Source of the DNA: Cinclus cinclus
Taxonomy: Eukaryota; Chordata; Aves; Passeriformes; Cinclidae
Length of the DNA: 64,000 nucleotides
Assembly (NCBI RefSeq): GCF_963662255.1
Contig: NC_085047.1
Coordinates: 56,046,006 to 56,110,005, forward strand
Direction of reading: 5' to 3'
Part shown: positions 24,901 through 37,200 of the stretch, in pieces
How positions within the stretch are numbered: position 1 is the stretch's first letter
Layout: every line of letters starts with the position of its first letter
Made by a program: the position numbers and the translations under genes
Notes under the pieces: generated by a model
The model's database searches: none
Seen by the model: only the letters and a program-made list of their open reading frames with translations
Told to the model about the DNA's origin: nothing

Positions 24901-27150
24901 CAAGACTCCTCTGATCGAAATTCTCTAACAGGAGCTTTTTCTATATGCGAGTTTCACTGATGGAAGGTATCAAATGGAAGCAGCTGACACACGTCCTGAG
25001 GCTCTGACAATCTCCCTGGCATGAGAAAGAGAAGATCAGCTGCGAAAGAAAAAGGGACCCTTTTCTGAAATTATTGCTGCATGAGTAGATTAGATGAAGA
25101 GTTTGGGTGGAGTTTTTATCTTTTCTTCATCTCTATGAAATCTTAAAAAAATGTTTACAGCTTGATTAGCATGGATTTTATCAATAAACATTTACCTTTC
25201 ATTACAAATTGTATCTATATTATAAATTATACATATTTATTATGAATATATGTTTTTACTTTTATCTTAACCTGGCTTGAGTGCAATTTTAGGTGAGACG
25301 ATAGCAGAAAGACATTCCTTGCCCAAGGTGAATTTTACACCCTTAACAAATGGATGGGTAGACATCAGTGCAACAAATGAAAGACAGGTACAGAGTTGAT
25401 ACAGCAAAAGTAAGAAGAGATTTTTTTTTAATTGAAGGAGATACTAAAATAATAAAAGTGCCCCAAACCTGCCATATTTTAAGCTCAGGATCAAATTGCC
25501 CATACATCCAATAGACTGGCACATGCTATCTTGAATGTCTGATCAAAACCAAATCTTATGTGCAATTCTGCACTGATCTCGAACCTGAAAAAGAGGCAGG
25601 GCACCCATCAGGCTTGGCATGAGACCAAAACCCTGGTGCAAAGGAAACCTCAGAGACCTGCAGGAGAAAGGATAATCAATAGGAGCCTGTGTTGCCATGC
25701 GACCAGATTTATGGTAATGAATCTGTAGGATGCTGTGGTGGAGGAGTGGCACTGTGCAGGACTACATAACTCGCAACACTGTAAAAATATTGTGGCTAAA
25801 GAGAGGCACAACAAGGGTTCTTGTAGGCAGAGACTCTAGTAATAAAAATACAGTAGTAGGAACACACTACCAGATTCTTTACTGTGATTATGACAGCTGC
25901 CAGAAAACATTAAGTGAGGGTAGGAAGATGAAAGCAGGTCGCAATGGGAGGAGGTTTAGCATGTCTTTATAGAGATGCAGTGCTGCAGCAGGATGAGATG
26001 TTATGTCCACATGCAACAACTTCCTGATTCCTAGAATAATTAACCCTGCAAAAAAAAAAAAAAAATCCGCAACACAAGATGCCATTCTACCTTGGCATTC
26101 TACCTCTCCAAGATGCCATTTCATCTTTAGTGCTGCACAGGCCCTCATTCAGGAAGGTTTTGGTGGAGGGAGCTCTGTACCGTTAATCACAGCAGAACTG
26201 GGCTCAGCAGCATTGTGGGACAGAGAAGCAGACCCAGAAAGAAGAAACCTACATAAATTTGAGGGCTGTGTTTGAAAACTAACAGAAATTTCAACCAGCC
26301 TACATTCCAAAAGAAATAGGCATTTGAAGAAATATCGAGCCCAATGTCTACCAGTAAAACAGTTACCAAGACTACTATGAGGAAAAGATCTCCATTCTAA
26401 AATCAGAAGGTTTGTCAAAATGGGGACAACAAGAAAGTCTGTATCATGACAGATCAAATGTGGAGAGAAAACCAGGAGCATTAAAAAAATAGAGAAGAGC
26501 TTCTGGTAAAGGATGTTCTGGGTTGACAGTAAGTTTTGAAAACCTACTGAAAGATGAAAAAACACTTGGGAACTGGAACAGGAGTTTGGTGGCAGAGGAT
26601 CTCTTAGGAACAAGGAGAACTCAAGGAATTCACTCTTCCCAGCCAAAGATGCTGGGATATTTTCATGGCTGGTACAGTAAAAAGGACAGAGAAGTCTGCT
26701 CCACTCAACAGATGTGGGCAGGAAGTATGAAACCAACTAGATAAGTGAGAGTCCAATAAGTAATTGCAACCAGATGGCACTCATATCAGTATCCCAAAGG
26801 ATCTCAACCGTGAGACTGCTGGCCAGAGCACATAACCCACCATTACAATCAGGCACTGTGCCAGGGGACTGATGTGTCATCAGTGCAGCTCTCATTTACC
26901 AGAAAAGCTTGATTAGGCAGCTCAAGGCCATGAGCTGGCTATCAGTCCTGGGACCTACTGACCACTAGGACCAATTTCCTCCTCTGTGACATTTTGGGGG
27001 CCCAGTAATGAAGAATGAAGGCACTGAGCTCATGGAAATGCTAGTTCACTGAGAAAAAGTCACTAAGCCCTCTGAAGAGGGAGATCCTGTTTGGCTTACC
27101 CACTGAAGGGCTGTGATGACAATGGATGAAGGGGACCCAGTGGTCATTTT
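21995..27150. other. 5' flank or first intron of the receptor gene
   Basis: I recognise no gene or transposon. If the acceptor next to the receptor is real, at least part of this stretch is intron on the minus strand. Poly-A runs occur at 24839-24852 and about 26050-26065. A local repeat of the motif GCATTCTACC appears at about 26080-26106. Open frames up to 195 codons (26149-26736, minus) carry no recognised domain. Confidence 0.5.
24839..24852 (+). repeat. Poly-A run
   Basis: Fourteen uninterrupted A residues. I see no retroelement body upstream and no matched target duplications, so I treat it as simple low-complexity sequence rather than a retrocopy tail. Confidence 0.85.
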
Positions 27151-27151
27151 A

Positions 27152-27212
27152 TGTGTGTGTGTATATATACATTTATTTATTTATTTATTTACTTACTTAC
27201 TTATACATATAT
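27152..27212. repeat. Compound microsatellite, TG/TA then TTTA/TTAC
   Basis: About five TG units and a short TA tract lead into about five ATTT units, three CTTA units and a short terminal TATA tract. The tetramer drifts from TTTA to TTAC along its length. It directly abuts the 5' edge of a CR1 insertion. Confidence 0.88.
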
Positions 27213-27220
27213 GGCCAAGG

Positions 27221-27673
27221 AAGGAGATTTTCCCCTTTATTTCACTTTTGTGAGACCCCACCTGAGCACTGCATTCAGCTCTGAAACCCTGGCATAAGAG
27301 CATCATGGACCTGCTGGAGATGGCCCAGAGCAGGACCATGAAGATAACCAGAGGGCTGGAGTACATCTTCTGGGAAGACAGGCTGAGAGAGCTGGGATTG
27401 CTCATTCTGGAGAAGAGAAGACCCCAGAGAGACCTCAGAGCACCTTCCAGTAACCTAAAGGGACCCCACAAGAGAGCTTGAGAGGAAGTTTTCACAAGGA
27501 CATCTACCAATAGGACCAGGAGGAACGGAATCTCTGGAAGTGCTCAAGGCCAGGTTGGTTGGGGCTTTAAGCAACCTAGTCTAGTGGAAGGTGTCCTTGC
27601 TCATGGCAGAGGGCTTCAAAAGAAATGAGCTCTAAGATCCCTTCCCACCCAAACCATTCTATGATTCTATGAT
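27221..27673 (+). mobile_element. CR1 LINE, 5'-truncated, complete 3' end
   Basis: This is a plus-strand CR1 of about 450 bp. It enters in the end of ORF2 at the segment encoding the '(V/T)RPHLEYC'-type region, then reads 'EDRLRELGLLILEKRR' at about 27374-27421. The 3' UTR follows, with 'GGAAGTGCTCAAGGCCAGGTTGG'-type order, and the element finishes with CCATTCTATGATTCTATGATA, the diagnostic CR1 terminal repeat. A few indels break the frame. The sharp, intact 3' terminus and moderate divergence make this one of the younger copies in the window. Confidence 0.95.
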
Positions 27674-27879
27674 ATGCGTGTATATTTTTCAAAGCATTTC
27701 TTCATAGCTCTGCAACAAAGGTTTCTTAAGTACCTGAGTTGCCAGACATCTGGAAGGCATGTTCTTTTGTGGACTGAAAGCTGGCTGAAGTGTAGGAAGC
27801 AAAATGGGGGCTCAATAAATAAACAATTGAGTCCTTTAGTGTTTGGTACTCAGACTAGATTTATTGAGTGTCTCTATCA

Positions 27880-28246
27880 ACAGTCTGGAGATGACAGCTC
27901 TCCGTGTTGGCAAATGCAACACTGGAAAGGTGGCAGATGATAATTAGTATATTTCAATGTAAGGTGATACATGTTGGGGAAAAAATAATCTAAATCTTGC
28001 CTAATTACATGAACTTTAAAGTGGCTGTTGCATTGAGGAAAGGGCACTGACATCACTGACCATTTGCTGAAGTCAGTTCTGCATTGGCTACCACAGCAGA
28101 GGCAACCAAAATTGTCAGCAAAATGAAGTAGGGTACCACCTTGTATAAAATCTTGATGCATTCCCATAGTGGACAGCTCTTGTCTCTGAACTGAAGACAG
28201 AGTTATGGAGCTTGAGAATGTGCAGAGAGAGGCAAATAAAGGAGTC
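27880..28246 (+). mobile_element. Old CR1 LINE fragment (ORF2 part)
   Basis: Two separated CR1 ORF2 signatures survive. 'QCKVIHVGE' at 27956-27982 corresponds to the conserved 'KCRVLHLG' segment. 'LENVQREANKGV' at 28211-28246 corresponds to 'LEKVQREANK'. Between them are several stops and probable deletions. The spacing and strand agree with one decayed plus-strand copy, older than its neighbour at 27.2 kb. The 5' boundary is uncertain and could extend left. Confidence 0.6.
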
Positions 28247-31200
28247 AGTAGCCCTGGGCTACCCCTGTTCTTGCAGAGGGCAGTCAATCAAGTCATATGG
28301 CATCTCAGCAGATAATGGGATGGATTTCTGTGCCATGCCTGGACAGAAGGGCACAGTCCTTTTTGAAGACATGTGGCGGAGGGGTGCTGCTGCTGAAGGG
28401 CTAAATATGAAAGCTCCACTCTCTCTAAAGGTGTAAATAAACTCTTCATTTCCAAACTGCTGATCAGAGATCTGCCACTCTGAAACTCTGCATTCACTAT
28501 AACATGAGGAATGACGAAACAACAGCTTCATTTTAATAAGATGTTCTCCATATGCAAAGTTAAATAGGGAAATCAGGCTGTTCTATCAAAACATACTACT
28601 TTGCTATGTAAAGTGATAAGTGTATAGAAACTCTTTTTCCAGGAAAAAAAGATGGCCTTTGCATCTCTCACAGTAACCTTTAGTCTGAATAGGACCCCAG
28701 ACACGTGAATCTATTGTTTATTACCCAAATAGGAAGGCAATTACAACATTGCTGCTACAGAGGACATCACTTGCATTTGCCACTGCACTTCCAAGAAACA
28801 GAAGTTCTCATGTTTTTTTAAAGTTCCTACTGGCTTTCCTGCTAATATTCACTTCGTGTTTCAGGTGCAGCATTACCAAGAATAAATGAAAAAAATTCAA
28901 TATTTGGAATTAACACTAAATTCATCAAAACATGGCATATTATTAACCTTTCTAAATGCACAATAATGAAAAAAACCCAAGAGTCTGACATTTAACACCC
29001 TTTATTTTTAAAGTTTGCCATAAACCAAATACATGTTTTTCTGGTTAAAAAACAAGGCTCTCTTAATCAGATCCACAATTTCATTGTTATCTTCCATCTG
29101 GCAAACAATCCTAGTTACATAAACCTACCCTTTTTTTCTGCCAGAAAAATTTCTCAACATCAGCTTCGTTATAGAGAAGTTTGGTCAACTATCACTGTTT
29201 CTGGCAAATACCCTAACTACGAATAATGAGAAAGAAAAGTAGGTTATATTTTAATCATTGCAACTACTTTATCTACAGCATAGAAAGTAGACAAATGTTG
29301 TCTTACCTCAGCTCATGGGCCTTCTGGTGTGTTCCTTCCCTTGCTTGCTATTGCTCACAGACTTCAGGATTTTTAATGGAAAGGAAACCCACAAAAGCTT
29401 GATACAAAAACCAGTGCTACTAATGCAGAATCCAAAGAAAAACCATGGACAGAGTAAAGGGAAGTAAATCCTGAATAAAAGTTCTTACATATCCTTAAAA
29501 GATAAATGTTCTCAGCTCAAGGAGTGTTGCTAGCAATCACAGGGCAGTCTTTCATTATTTTCACTCACCGGAAGAGGCTCTACAGCTACATCGCATGTTA
29601 AGAAGTGTTCTGAATTTCTGTGTTTGGGCCCACACTTCTATATATGGCCTTTCATTAGTCAGAGTTGCCCAAAGTAGTAGTGGCAATGCCCAAACAATCT
29701 TCGCATGAATCATGAAAGATGTTTTGGAATTAGGGAGAGGATACTTGGTTTTGTTTACTTCCCAGAAAACAAAATTGTAAACAGGGATTTGGTGCAAAAT
29801 CTCATTCAACTCATAATTCAAGGCTGAGTTAAGAAGCTGAGGGACTAATTTTCCTTGAATTTTTATAGAAACAGATAGAGCTCTGGTAGGCCATGAGCAA
29901 ATGGCTGCAGTGAATGCCTTACCCTCTCTTAAGTTTCACCACTTCTTGGTGGAGCAATATGGGCTGCACATCTAGGTGCTCTGAGCCCACTGCTGTTGTG
30001 AAATAGGTTTCTGGACACACCATAGGTGTAAAAGCTTGATTATTGCTGTTCTTGTATGTTCTGTCAGTATGTGCACGTGGACCAGACACATCCAAGTGCT
30101 TTCTGCTTGCTGTGCTGTGTTTCATATTGGCAGCAGGTCAGGAGTCCACACGTGGCTGCTTATCACAGCAGATGGAGAGTTTCCAAAACCACAACCTTCT
30201 TGCCACCCCCACTTAGGTATCTACACCCCGAAGTGCTTTGGATAAAGATTGTAATCTCTCCTCTGTTTACTACTTGTACATGCCAACTTGAGAACAAATC
30301 GCTCAAACAAAAAGCCAAAATAGTCCTTTGGGTGTGCTCCCCATGTGGGATCATGGTGGCAACGTGAGGTGGCTGCAAAGACTTGTGTCACCAGAGCTCA
30401 CAAATCCCTAGACCTGCAAACAGCTCTGTGGATCCTCTTTTTTAGTATGTAGCTGAAAAAACACATAGAAGACCAGGTTAGCTAAGAACTAGTCTAACTC
30501 TTTGGTCTCCAAGGTGGGCACAAAAAGGTGGGGTTTTGACACTTGCTGCATTTGAATCGACAGAGCAAAGTCCCAGTAGAGATCCACATCAAGTGAATTT
30601 TCAAGGTGCAGCATGACAATAAATTAGGACCCTCTTGAAACCATTGTTTGCCATCTCTTGTGGTACCTAAGCCCACGGATAAGTGTCCTCTTCCAGCTGT
30701 GGTTATGCTGGCTGTTCTGGTTGCTGTCCCAGCTGTTTCCCTGTCTGCCAAGGTCTGCCTGCAGAGTGGCTCCTGGGCGCTCCCTAACCCCACCCAGTCA
30801 TTGAGGCAGGTGCTGCAGACACCTGAAGCAGGATGTATCTTCTCCACCAGGTCACATGGACTAAAGCAGGGACAAAATGATCCTGTGAGCATCTTTGTGG
30901 AGAGAGTCTTTTGGGAAAGAGACATGACATGCTTCAGGGACTGAGGATACTTCAGCCAGTGAGACCACTGCCAAAAGGTAGCTCTGGCCTCAGCCTTCAC
31001 TTGGGCATTGCCCCAGTAGCTCAGACTGCATCTTATTTGCAACTGGCAGAGACTAATTTAGGCATTGCAGTAGCAGTCTGATGACATCCCCATCACAAGG
31101 CATGTGGCAATAATTACTTTGGGACTGATAGGCAGGCTGTTCTCAGATACAGCATCAGAGACTGAAGCACGCAGAAAAGTTCAGACATTGATCACATTTT

Positions 31201-34200
31201 ATTTTCCTGAGATATTTTGAGAACATATTTTTCACCATGCGATATGAATATCTTCATTCTCTAGGTAATTTCTCACATTCACCTTCTTAAACGCCCTGCT
31301 TTCTGGAGAGTACTGCTTCTTCCCTTTTATAAAGTAATTCTATGTTTTACTTTTAGTCTGGCTTTGAATAAATGAGGTTGGTTGCCAACTCACCCTGCAC
31401 CTGATGAGCTAGATCCGGAGTGACTGCTTGGAATTTTTTAGAAACATTCACTATATGACTCAGCTTCCGAGGGGAGTTTATTACATTTCTTACTAATAAA
31501 ATCTTTGGCAATTCTGGAGAAGACATCTCAGAATATCATGAAGAATCAAAGACTTTCATCACAAGATGCTGCGTGCATATCGCATATTTAACAGTTAATA
31601 GCCTAGACTATTTCTGAATTTTGAGTCTGTAAAATGCATAGATATTTGAGGACACAGCAGAGTGCAAAGAACCCCTCTGGACTGCAGCCTCCATCCTGCC
31701 TCTGTCTCTGTCTCCTTTTGCATTTCTGGCTCCACAACAGCCCAGCTTTAAGACAGAAATGCAGAAGAGGGTTACTCATCCTATTCCTTTCCCTTGTTCA
31801 TAAAACCACATGTCCTCCAGCCCTGCACAAGGGTACTGGCCACAGGGGAGGGCTCCAAAAATGTGAAGAAGCCAGATTTTGGGCCTGAAATAAGTACTCC
31901 AGGCAAGTAGAAGCAAAAATTTAGATTTTCCTTCACCTTTTCAAAGTTTCCTGTGGGCTAGTTCAGGTGTCCTTATGGACTGAGCGTTCTCTGCTGGGGG
32001 TGCCAGTCAAAGAGCCTGTGTACCACACTCCCTGTATAGGACACCTTGGACATCCCAAATATACATCACGCCATCATGTGCTCCATAGGCCAGGCCTCCC
32101 CCTCCAGCCACCCGAAAGCCAGGTGAGGTGCTGTCTCAGAATGGTCCACCCCTACTCCTTTTTCAGGTGCATCCCTCCAGCACTGCAGTCCCACTGAGCA
32201 ATTGTCACCTGATTCACACCTCAGCAGAGGTGCTGAGAGCACCTGAAACCCAAGTGGGTATTGCTGGATGCACACAGTCCAACAGAGTCCTGAGAGCTCA
32301 TCAGCTCCCAGAGCATGGGCACCCTTGCACAGCAGCTCCAGCATCTCAGCTTCCCACAGACACAAGGACTGTGCACGGGAGACGCGGCAATCCCCAGCAC
32401 CAGGAGAGCTGGGTGAGATACCAGGTCTCCCAGGCAACCCAGGTGAAGGAGCCTGTATATTTTTCCAGTTGCTCAGTCAATGTTTTGCTGTCTGGAGGCA
32501 CAAACTTCTAGTGGCAGAGTTTCACTTTTTTTCGTGCCAGAAGAATTTTAGTAAAAATGGATCTGTCAGAAAACCAGAAGGGATTACCTCCACTGAAGAT
32601 TTTAGCACTGCATGACTTCAACACAGCAGCTTAGCCTACTAACACATATCTATTCCCAGAGACCAAAATTACAAGCCTACATTCATTTTCTGTGCAATCC
32701 AGAAAAAACAGCATCCAATGTTAGCAGCTCATCTGCTGTCAGCCATAAGGCTGGATGGATGGGAAGACAAAAGTGACAGCAGCATGAAGAAGGGGAAGAA
32801 GCAGGGGCAATTTTCAAAGGAATTATACAGAAAGGAGAAGCACAGACGGTTTTCAAGCTGTTTCTTTTGCAACATTAGAAATGACATATATTTTAATTGC
32901 CTGTGGTCCTTTCTCATTTGTTTACAGTTCTTCATTAAAATACTTTTGAGAATGAAGGAGAATTAATATATAGCTGGAATGGAAAAATACATCTAATGCT
33001 GTCTTTAAGTAAAATAAACTGTTCTTTTTTAACTATGAAGCACTAAAACTGGCAATGTTTTTGCCAGCTCCTTCAAAGGTGGCTGTGGGCCTTGGGAAAA
33101 ATGGATTGTTTCCAAAAGCTGTGGAGCTGATGGCAGCTGGGAGCATTAATGCTCTTCCCAGAGATAATCGATCCAGTTCTGAAAAGACTGAACTGGAACA
33201 GGACAAAACACCAAACACCTTCTAAGGCCTTCATCTAAAACCCATTGAAGACACTGGAAAGAATAGTGTCTTTGGCTTAAAACCTAAGTAAGACAGACTC
33301 AGAAACTGTGACTGTAAAAAAAACCAACTAATTTTTCCTTTTTTCTTCAGATAGCTAAAAGCATTTCAGATCTAACATGTGCAAGCTTGTCAGTATGTCA
33401 GGTATATTCTGTCTTCTCCATATAATGTAACTCTCAAAACCTTTCTGCAGTCATTTCTCTACCTACCAATCACCATGGTGCTGAAGCTGCTTTCTGCTTG
33501 TGTTATTATTTCTGGTTTGTGTGTTAGACATTGCAGGATTGAAAACTGGCCGAATAATGAAAGTGCAGAATCTGAAGGATTTGGCAATGAATCTAGTTAC
33601 CTCTGCCTTAAGATTTGGACTCCCAATTACTTGTTATTTGTATATATTGGCACATGTATGCATGCATGCACACAGCTCTATGTTTGGGTCCATGTTTACC
33701 ACATATTAAATGTTCTGTGAATCCTGAGAATTCTACTGAACTCTATTTCCTCACAAATATAGAAACTCAAATCAAAACAAGCTTCTTCCTTTTTTTTTTT
33801 CTCTTTGGTGATGCCCTCACAATATCCCTGACTCAAGAGCTGGATAAAATCCAACCACAACATTCTAAAATCAGAATGACCAGATGTAGGTGCTCTGCTT
33901 CTTATATCCAATGGCCAAACACCACTGTAAGATACACCCTGCAAGTCCTTCCACATAATCCTTTACCATGAAGTCCACTTTGAAATCAATGTACTCATTA
34001 ATGATAGTCAGCAAAAACTTTATGAGACACCACAATGTCCCTCTCTGCACAGTGTGGGACATAATCCAGTCCAAATCTTTTCATCTGAGGTTGATGGGTT
34101 CCACCTGCCAGAGGTGCCTCTCCCTGGGGCATGTGGGAAGCTCTTCCTCCAGGCATTGGCTGCTGCCAACAAAGCAAGTTACAATTTTTGTCCTTGGTAC

Positions 34201-37200
34201 GGATTTTAGTGATGTTTCTTCAGATAAAACTCAGATGGGATTAGATCTCAGTAGACACATTTTCTATTCTACTGACTTTTGGAACCAATTTATTGTGTGG
34301 TGTTTGATGTTTGTTAACTGCATTTTAAAATGCCACATAAAGTTATTTATAGATGTGATTTTGAAAGAGATCATAGCATGACGTTTTGTCCCTTTTTTTC
34401 ATTTGGAATTTCAGGACAATATCCATGTGTCTGTGATGGGACATAAATTAATTGGAAAAAAAGTCAATTTATAATGATTCTAGCCTTGAAAATTGCTAGG
34501 ACTACATATTTCTTTTGTAATTAGTTTCCAACTAGCATCCTTCCAAATAAAAATGAGAATTCTCTTAAGCTCATCTTTGTCACAGGCTACATGTTTTTGT
34601 GACATGGTCTCTCACTCCTCATGGTTATGATTCCACATTTTTTTTATTCCTCTTATGATTTTTTTTTCAGACAAGGAATCTCCAATTCTCCAGGCTGTAA
34701 TCTCCTCTGTGTCTTCTGGTTACTCCAACATGTCCTTGGAAGGCCATAAATTCAAGATTCTAGATACCCATTCTTAGACTCCCTCAAGCTGTGACCAGGG
34801 AAAGTTTAGCAAACTTCAGGTTTTGGTGATTTAATGATCAAAGTAACAATAAGAGTCTGTGAAAAAGAAACTTAACTTGTGCTGGTTACAAGTGGGCACC
34901 GCTTATGAGTAAGAAAACAACTAATTTAAAATTAGTTGGGAAAGTTAGATAGTTTCCAAAATCAGCACCACTCTCTGTGGTTGGTTGTCATCAGGAAACC
35001 TTGTTCACCAGCTCAGGTAGTGCTGGGGACCAGCCTGGGCAGCTCTGAGATGCCTGACAGGCTGGCTACCCAACTGGGTGATAGTGAATCGTGCATAGAG
35101 TTTTACAGTGATGACTAACTACCTCATGTTTTGCTTGCAGAATCCTCAGGCCAATTGGAGAAGCTGGGCAGAGGCTGACTGGTCTTTTGCTGGAAGAAGA
35201 AACTAAAGAGAAATACACAATTTTATTCAGTTTTGTTTGGCAGAGATGTTTCTTCCATTTTGTTGCTGTTGCTACAAGACCAGCACTGTAATTCTCTGGA
35301 AATACAGAGCTTGCCACCAGAGAAGAATTAGCACAATGGTTTTAGTTTTACACAACTTTCTCAGCACCCAGGGACTGATCATTTAGAAGAGAATAAACAA
35401 AATGAAGTAAGCTGTTTGTTCAGCGTGTTCCAACACCCGTCCATCTGCTTCCTTTTGTACTCACAGTCCCTCAGTCACAACTTTTCTTATCAGCTACATT
35501 CAAAAATATGACTCATTTTTCACATAATAGACTGGGTGGAAAGTAGAGAAGTTTTTATATGTAATAAAGCTTTCTGTTGCCCAGGATCTCCTGCATTAGC
35601 TCATATTCTATTTCTCATTAAAGAGAATGGCACAATGAAAATGCACTTTTCATAGCCCTAGTTATCTGCAGCAGTACTCACTGCCCGTGCCACAACTAGC
35701 TCTTCTTGGCTCTTCACAGGACCAAGCTCTGGTAGAGCTAATTCTAGGACAAGGAGGAGCCACAAGGGGACTAAGTGTTAGTACAGTTTTTACACAGTCT
35801 TCTCCTCTCTACTCAGGCATCTTGTAAGCTCATCTAAACTCACTTCCATGGCCGCAGAACAGAAGCCACTCTGAAGTGTGAACACTGGCCAAAACCTCTG
35901 CCCACTCAGCTTCCTCAGGTTTTGAATCTGTGTTGCAACACCATAAAAGCCATATCCCCAAGCAGATGAAATGGTCCCATGGGGAAGGTCTGCTGGTGAC
36001 ATCTTCAGTAACTATCCCTTTTCCATGGTGACATGTCGTACTCTGCTGGCAACAAGGCTAATCCTGGGTTCCCAGGTGAAGGCTGTGTTTGCCTAGCACA
36101 TTTATCCCCACTCTTGCTTTCCACATGCTAGACTGGTTTTAGCAACATCTTGTCTGGCTGAGAGACAAGAAGAAAATACACAGCAGGCTGTCAGTAGATT
36201 TCCAGTTCAGATGAAATCTCATGGTTTTTGTCACACAGACTTCGTGCTTTGTCCCATTGAGACCCTCATATCCATCAGACAACCACTGCTGCCACAGGAA
36301 TCTCTCTCAAGCTCAACCGGTTTCCCTGGGATCAGAACATCATTTGACAAGCAGAAAGGGAAGATAGCTGGTGAACCCAGAGGTCCTCTCCCAAATCTGC
36401 TGGGACCTCTGAGCCACTCATGCTGTGTGTGTGTGGCACTGTGCTGGGCTAAGGAAAGCTCTAACCAGTGTAAATTATGTCTCTGACTGAGAAACTGATG
36501 TTTTGCATTTCTCAGTGCTGAGCAATGCAATTTTTCTTTCTTGCTGCAATCACAAGTACCCATCCACAGGACAAGAGTGGGACTGAGACCCATCACATCT
36601 GGTTGAGATGCTCAAACTTTGTTAGGTTATTTTGTGACACTAAAGTTATTACAGAAAGTCAAAAGCTTATGTAAAGAGGAAATAAGATGAAGATAATGTG
36701 CTTTAAAATCAAGGCAGCAACTTACCTTTTGTATCTGATAATGACTTGATAGAACTACATGATGTGGACTCTAAAAAATATCGCTGAGGAAAGCTCTAGA
36801 GAACAAGACCCTTTATATGTCTTTTGCGCTTCATTTGCTCCATTCTATGTTTTAATTTCCTAAGCATCGCCTAAGTGCATTCAGTAGCATAGTAAGTATA
36901 ATTCCTATGATCTAGCTAAATTACTTCTAGCAAATTTCTATCAGCACTTACATTGTATTAGCATCATTACATCATAATTTAAACCTTTCATTTCACCACT
37001 AATCAAAGACAATTTTTGCAAATAAACCAAATCTTCTAATTTGCCTACAGTATCACATCTTACTTTCTTTCAATAATTAAGCATGGTCACTATAGCCTCT
37101 GTAGATAATAGTTTCTTCATTTCAGCAACATTTGCTTTTTGTCAAGCAAAATTCCTAGGTCTAATGTCCTCTGCTTGCATCTCTGCAAAGCAACATTATG

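Noticed and set aside
26149..26736. 195-codon open frame on the minus strand
   Set aside because: No family resemblance, no splice context, and several shorter frames on the other strand cover the same DNA. In 64 kb of AT-moderate DNA a frame of this length can arise by chance.
30494..31042. 182-codon open frame on the minus strand, cysteine-rich
   Set aside because: Cysteines are scattered without a zinc finger or disulfide pattern, and a 98-codon plus-strand frame lies within it. Treated as chance.
33868..34381. Possible processed pseudogene around a 137-codon plus-strand frame
   Set aside because: Neither strand translates to a recognisable protein, and there is no poly-A tail or target duplication.
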